Positions 61,521 to 64,000 of a DNA stretch of 64,000 nt are shown piece after piece. A program made the position numbers and the translations under genes. This DNA is from Nannocystis exedens (GTDB taxonomy: Bacteria > Myxococcota_A > Polyangia > Nannocystales > Nannocystaceae). Every line of letters starts with the position of its first letter. Positions within the stretch are counted from its first letter, which is position 1. The DNA lies in contig NZ_NETK01000001.1 in NCBI RefSeq assembly GCF_002343915.1, forward strand, positions 9,882,001 to 9,946,000, given 5' to 3'. The notes below the pieces were generated by a model. That model made no database searches. It had not been told where the DNA came from and worked only from the letters and a program-made list of their open reading frames with translations.

Positions 61521-63071
61521 TCAGGCGCGGATCTTGAGGGCCTTGATCTTGCGCAGGAGGGTGGCCCGACCGATGCCCATGGCCCGCGCGGCGCCGCTGC
61601 GGTTGCCGTCGTGGGCGGCGAGGACGGCCTCGATGTAGAGCTTCTCCATCTCGTTCCACGACAGGCGGGCGAGGTCGGCGCCGCCGCGGCCGGCCTTGCG
61701 GCCCGCGGCCGGGAGCTCGCGCGGGTCGGCGGGCAGCGGCAGATCGGCGACCTCGATGGCGTCGCCGGCGCTGAGGACGACCGCGCCCTCGATGCAGTTC
61801 TCGAGCTCGCGGATGTTGCCGGGCCAGCTGTGCGCGTGCAGCCGCGCGAGCGCGGCGGGGGAGAAGCGCACGACGGGCTTGTTGTGGCGCTGGGCGAAGC
61901 CCGCGAGGAAGTGGTAGGCGAGCTGCTCGAGGTCCTCGGGGCCGCGCTCGCGCAGCGGCGGCATGGCCAGCGAGAGCACGCGCAGGCGGTAGTAGAGGTC
62001 CTCGCGGAAGCGCTGGCGAGCGACCATGTCTTCGAGGTTGCGGTTGGTGGCGGCGAGGATCCGGACGTCGACCTTGAGGGTCTTGCGCCCGCCGACCCGC
62101 TCGAACTCGCGGTCCTGCAGCACCCGCAGCAGCTTGCTCTGGAGCGTGAGCGGGACCTCGCCGAGCTCGTCGAGGAAGACGGTGCCGCCGTCGGCGGCCT
62201 CGAACTTGCCGACGCTGCGCTGGTCGGCCCCGGTGTACGCGCCCCGCTCGTGGCCGAAGAGCTCGTTTTCGATCAAGGTGGCCGGCAGCGAGGCGCAGTC
62301 GACTGCGACGAACGGCCGCCCGGCGCGCGGGCTGTTGTAGTGGATCGCCCGCGCGATCAGCCCCTTGCCGGTGCCGGTCTCGCCGGTGATGAGGACGGTC
62401 GCGTCGGTGCCCGCCGCGCGCGTCACGAGATCGTAGACGCGCCTCATCCGCGCGCCGCCGCCGACCACGCCGTTGAAGCGGTAGCGCAGCGGTCCGCCGG
62501 TGGGGGCGCGCAGCTGGCCGTAAAGACTGGTGCTCTCGACCAGCATGGCGACCTGGCTGGCGAGCGCGCGCAGCAGGGCCTCGTCGTCGTCGTCGAAGGC
62601 GGCGCCCTTCTTGTTGAGGAGCTGGAGGACGCCGAGGATCTCGCCGGCGCGATCGAGGACCGGGACGCACAGCATCGAGCGCGTGGCGTAGTTGGTGGCG
62701 CGATCGATGGCGCCGTAAAAACGCGGGTCGCCCTCGGTGTGCGAGAGGTTGATCGCCTCGCCGGTGCGCGCGACGTGTCCGGCGATGCCCTGACCGACCC
62801 TGAGCCGGATCTCGCGCAGCTCCGGCAAATGCGCGGCCTTGCTGAACAGCTCGCCGCGGGCGCGGTCGACGAGGTAGAAGGTGCCGCGGTCGGCGTCCAT
62901 GGCCCGGGTGACGGTGTCGATGACCTGCGCCAGCAAGGCGTCGAGGTCGACCTCGCGGCGCACGAGCTCGCCGAGCGCGACCAGCACGCTGTCACGATCG
63001 ACCCGCGTGCGCCGCGGCGGCGTCTCCCCGAGGGCGGACTTCGCGGGTCTCTTGCGCGCTGCTGGCTCCAT
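61521..63071 (-). CDS. Sigma-54-dependent activator with GAF domain (enhancer-binding protein)
   Basis: A 516-residue bacterial enhancer-binding protein. Residues about 30-185 are a GAF domain (LLAQVIDTVTRAMDADRGTFYLVDRARGELFSKAA, SMLCVPVLDRAGEILGVLQLLNKKGAAF). The AAA+ domain has Walker A GETGTGKG (230-237), the sigma-54 contact loop GAYTGA (277-282, a common Tyr variant of GAFTGA) and Walker B TVFLDELGE. The C-terminal Fis-type HTH is NRSGAARAMGIGRATLLRKIKAL. The downstream SPFH gene has a near-consensus -24/-12 promoter, so it is the obvious target. The activator's promoter carries a matching 19-bp site, suggesting autoregulation. Confidence 0.95.
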   Translation of the reverse strand: MEPAARKRPAKSALGETPPRRTRVDRDSVLVALGELVRREVDLDALLAQVIDTVTRAMDADRGTFYLVDRARGELFSKAAHLPELREIRLRVGQGIAGHVARTGEAINLSHTEGDPRFYGAIDRATNYATRSMLCVPVLDRAGEILGVLQLLNKKGAAFDDDDEALLRALASQVAMLVESTSLYGQLRAPTGGPLRYRFNGVVGGGARMRRVYDLVTRAAGTDATVLITGETGTGKGLIARAIHYNSPRAGRPFVAVDCASLPATLIENELFGHERGAYTGADQRSVGKFEAADGGTVFLDELGEVPLTLQSKLLRVLQDREFERVGGRKTLKVDVRILAATNRNLEDMVARQRFREDLYYRLRVLSLAMPPLRERGPEDLEQLAYHFLAGFAQRHNKPVVRFSPAALARLHAHSWPGNIRELENCIEGAVVLSAGDAIEVADLPLPADPRELPAAGRKAGRGGADLARLSWNEMEKLYIEAVLAAHDGNRSGAARAMGIGRATLLRKIKALKIRA

Positions 63072-63079
63072 CCTCGCCG

Positions 63080-63107
63080 AGTGTATCAGAATGAGACGGT
63101 GGCTCAA
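63080..63107 (-). promoter_or_regulatory. Promoter of the sigma-54 activator gene
   Basis: Minus strand TTGAGC (63102-63107), 16-bp spacer and an extended -10 TGA-TACACT (63080-63085). The start point would fall at or next to the ATG at 63071, so the mRNA is probably leaderless. The -35 box lies inside the 63097-63115 activator-site copy. Confidence 0.55.
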
Positions 63108-63115
63108 ACCGATGC
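63097..63115. promoter_or_regulatory. Putative activator site in the activator promoter
   Basis: Minus strand GCATCGGTTTGAGCCACCG, 16/19 identical to the site upstream of the SPFH promoter (61454-61472). It covers the -35 box, consistent with autoregulation. Confidence 0.5.
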
Positions 63116-63195
63116 GTGCGTTCCCGCGCTGAGGCCACGGCAGCGCTGGAGCCGCGCGGGTCGGCGAATGGAGCGGCTCGGCGCGGATGCAGGCG

Positions 63196-63225
63196 TTGAC
63201 GGGCGCGCGGGCCGTTCGCGATAAA
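63196..63225 (+). promoter_or_regulatory. Promoter of the right-edge lipoprotein gene
   Basis: TTGACG (63196-63201), an 18-bp spacer and GATAAA (63220-63225); the start point would be at the ATG (63232) with no ribosome site between, again a leaderless arrangement. Confidence 0.5.
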
Positions 63226-63231
63226 ATCGCC

Positions 63232-64000
63232 ATGATGAAGCTGGGAAGCGCGAAGGTGCTGGGAATGGCTGCGCTCGTCGGCGCGCTGCTGACGGCGGGC
63301 TGCGGCGACGATGGGATGGGGAAAGAGACCGCGACCGCTCCGACCACGGAGCCCACCACCAGCACCGGGACCGCCACCGGGACCGACAGCGAGACCAGCA
63401 CCGACACGCCGACGACGTCCGACACCGAGGGCGGCGCGAGCATGTGCAACCCGAAGATCCAGGACTGTCCCGAAGGGCAGAAGTGCGTGGCCTACGACTC
63501 GATGGCGATGAACTACTGGGACGCCAACAAGTGCGTCGAGGAGCCGATGAACGGCGGCGCGGTCGGTGACCCGTGCAACATCAACATGGGCGAGTCGGTG
63601 TTCTCCGGGCTCGACAACTGCTCGAAGGGCACGATCTGCCTGAACTTCGACTTCGCGACGGGGCAGGGCGGGACCTGCACGGCGTACTGCGGCGAAAGCA
63701 ACGTCTGCGGCGACGGCGAACTCTGCCTCGAGTCGGCGAACGAGGGCGTGCTGCCGGTGTGCCTCAAGTCGTGCGACCCACTGCTGCAGGACTGCGAAGA
63801 CATGCAGGGCTGCTACGGCGACGCGTCGTTCGGCGGCTTCATCTGCTTCACCCCCGATCCCGGCGACAACCCCGGCGACGACAACTCGCCGTGCGAGTAC
63901 ACCAACGCGTGCCTGGCCGGCTTCAGCTGCCAGGCGGCCGAGACGGTGGAAGGCTGCATGGGCGCGATGGGCTGCTGCACGCCCTTCTGCTCGGTGTCCG
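63232..64000 (+). CDS. Cysteine-rich lipoprotein, runs off the right edge
   Basis: The gene starts ATG ATG at 63232 and is still open at the window end. MMKLGSAKVLGMAALVGALLTAGCGDD gives lipobox TAGC; a Thr/Glu/Ser linker follows (about residues 25-70). The rest is a series of Cys-rich modules (CNPKIQDCPEGQKCVAYDS, CSKGTICLN, CGESNVCGDGELCLES, CLAGFSCQAAETVEGCMGAMGCC), a pattern of paired cysteines seen in secreted myxobacterial proteins with disulphide-rich repeats. The 3-prime end is not seen. A hairpin element (63465-63480) encodes CPEGQ. Confidence 0.8.
   Translation, partial: MMKLGSAKVLGMAALVGALLTAGCGDDGMGKETATAPTTEPTTSTGTATGTDSETSTDTPTTSDTEGGASMCNPKIQDCPEGQKCVAYDSMAMNYWDANKCVEEPMNGGAVGDPCNINMGESVFSGLDNCSKGTICLNFDFATGQGGTCTAYCGESNVCGDGELCLESANEGVLPVCLKSCDPLLQDCEDMQGCYGDASFGGFICFTPDPGDNPGDDNSPCEYTNACLAGFSCQAAETVEGCMGAMGCCTPFCSVS
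63465..63480. repeat. Dispersed hairpin element inside a coding sequence
   Basis: CTGTCC-CGAA-GGGCAG within the Cys-rich lipoprotein gene. Confidence 0.5.

Overview
The window is very GC-rich, gene-dense DNA that reads as a chromosome segment of a myxobacterium, most likely close to Nannocystis/Plesiocystis (Nannocystaceae). The clues are many lipoproteins with Thr/Gly/Glu-rich linkers after the lipobox, an ADYC-domain protein, a DUF4388 protein, Ser/Thr kinases and a TPR pseudokinase, a trypsin-like protease with a MYXO-CTERM-like tail, a sigma-54 enhancer-binding protein and a fatty acyl-CoA reductase. No rRNA or CRISPR array is seen. The only RNA gene is a damaged, AT-rich tRNA-Asp-like sequence at the left end.

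Left part (1-24 kb). A major-vault-protein homologue (373-3093) lies between the tRNA-like relic (228-301) and a fragment of a tyrosine recombinase (3321-3536). Then come an RCC1-repeat lipoprotein, endonuclease III, a membrane Ser/Thr kinase, an AraC regulator divergent from an alpha/beta hydrolase, a GMC oxidoreductase followed by an APH(6)-type kinase, a class I aminotransferase, a lipase coupled to a TPR pseudokinase, a lone CoA-transferase A subunit and a DJ-1-like protein. An ArsR/SRPBCC/DUF4291 operon has a palindromic operator inside an apparently leaderless promoter.

Middle (24-38 kb). Mostly envelope and secreted proteins: large lipoproteins, an exported RidA homologue, a phosphate-selective-type porin, an SGNH-like lipoprotein, a DUF4388 protein and an ADYC protein. 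There is also an HTH/periplasmic-binding-fold regulator with a nested inverted repeat at its start, and a beta-helix gene relic.

Lipid operon (38.4-49.6 kb, minus strand). Ten tightly packed genes encode a degenerate HAD protein, fatty acyl-CoA reductase, a thioester-reductase-like SDR, a polysaccharide-pyruvyl-transferase-family protein, two acyl-CoA/ACP ligases, enoyl-CoA hydratase, ACP, a diacylglycerol-kinase-family lipid kinase and a PlsC-type acyltransferase. Together they look like a dedicated pathway for an unusual lipid. A perfect 16-bp palindrome lies in the upstream region.

Right part (49.9-64 kb). Futalosine-pathway genes mqnB-mqnD, an orphan ABC ATPase, a YgiQ-family radical SAM protein, a protease, an EEP-family hydrolase, an amidohydrolase lipoprotein, and a regulatory module. 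In that module a GAF/sigma-54 activator (61521-63071) sits upstream of an SPFH-domain gene that has a near-consensus -24/-12 promoter and a 19-bp element shared with the activator's own promoter.

Across the whole window, inside and between genes, there are about forty copies of a short hairpin element, roughly C(C/A)TGTCC-N4-GGACA(G/T)G. It forms clusters at 31.1-31.5, 32.6-32.9, 36.5, 51.5, 57.65 and 59.5-59.8 kb and builds much of the disordered linker of the porin. This is the most unusual feature of the window.
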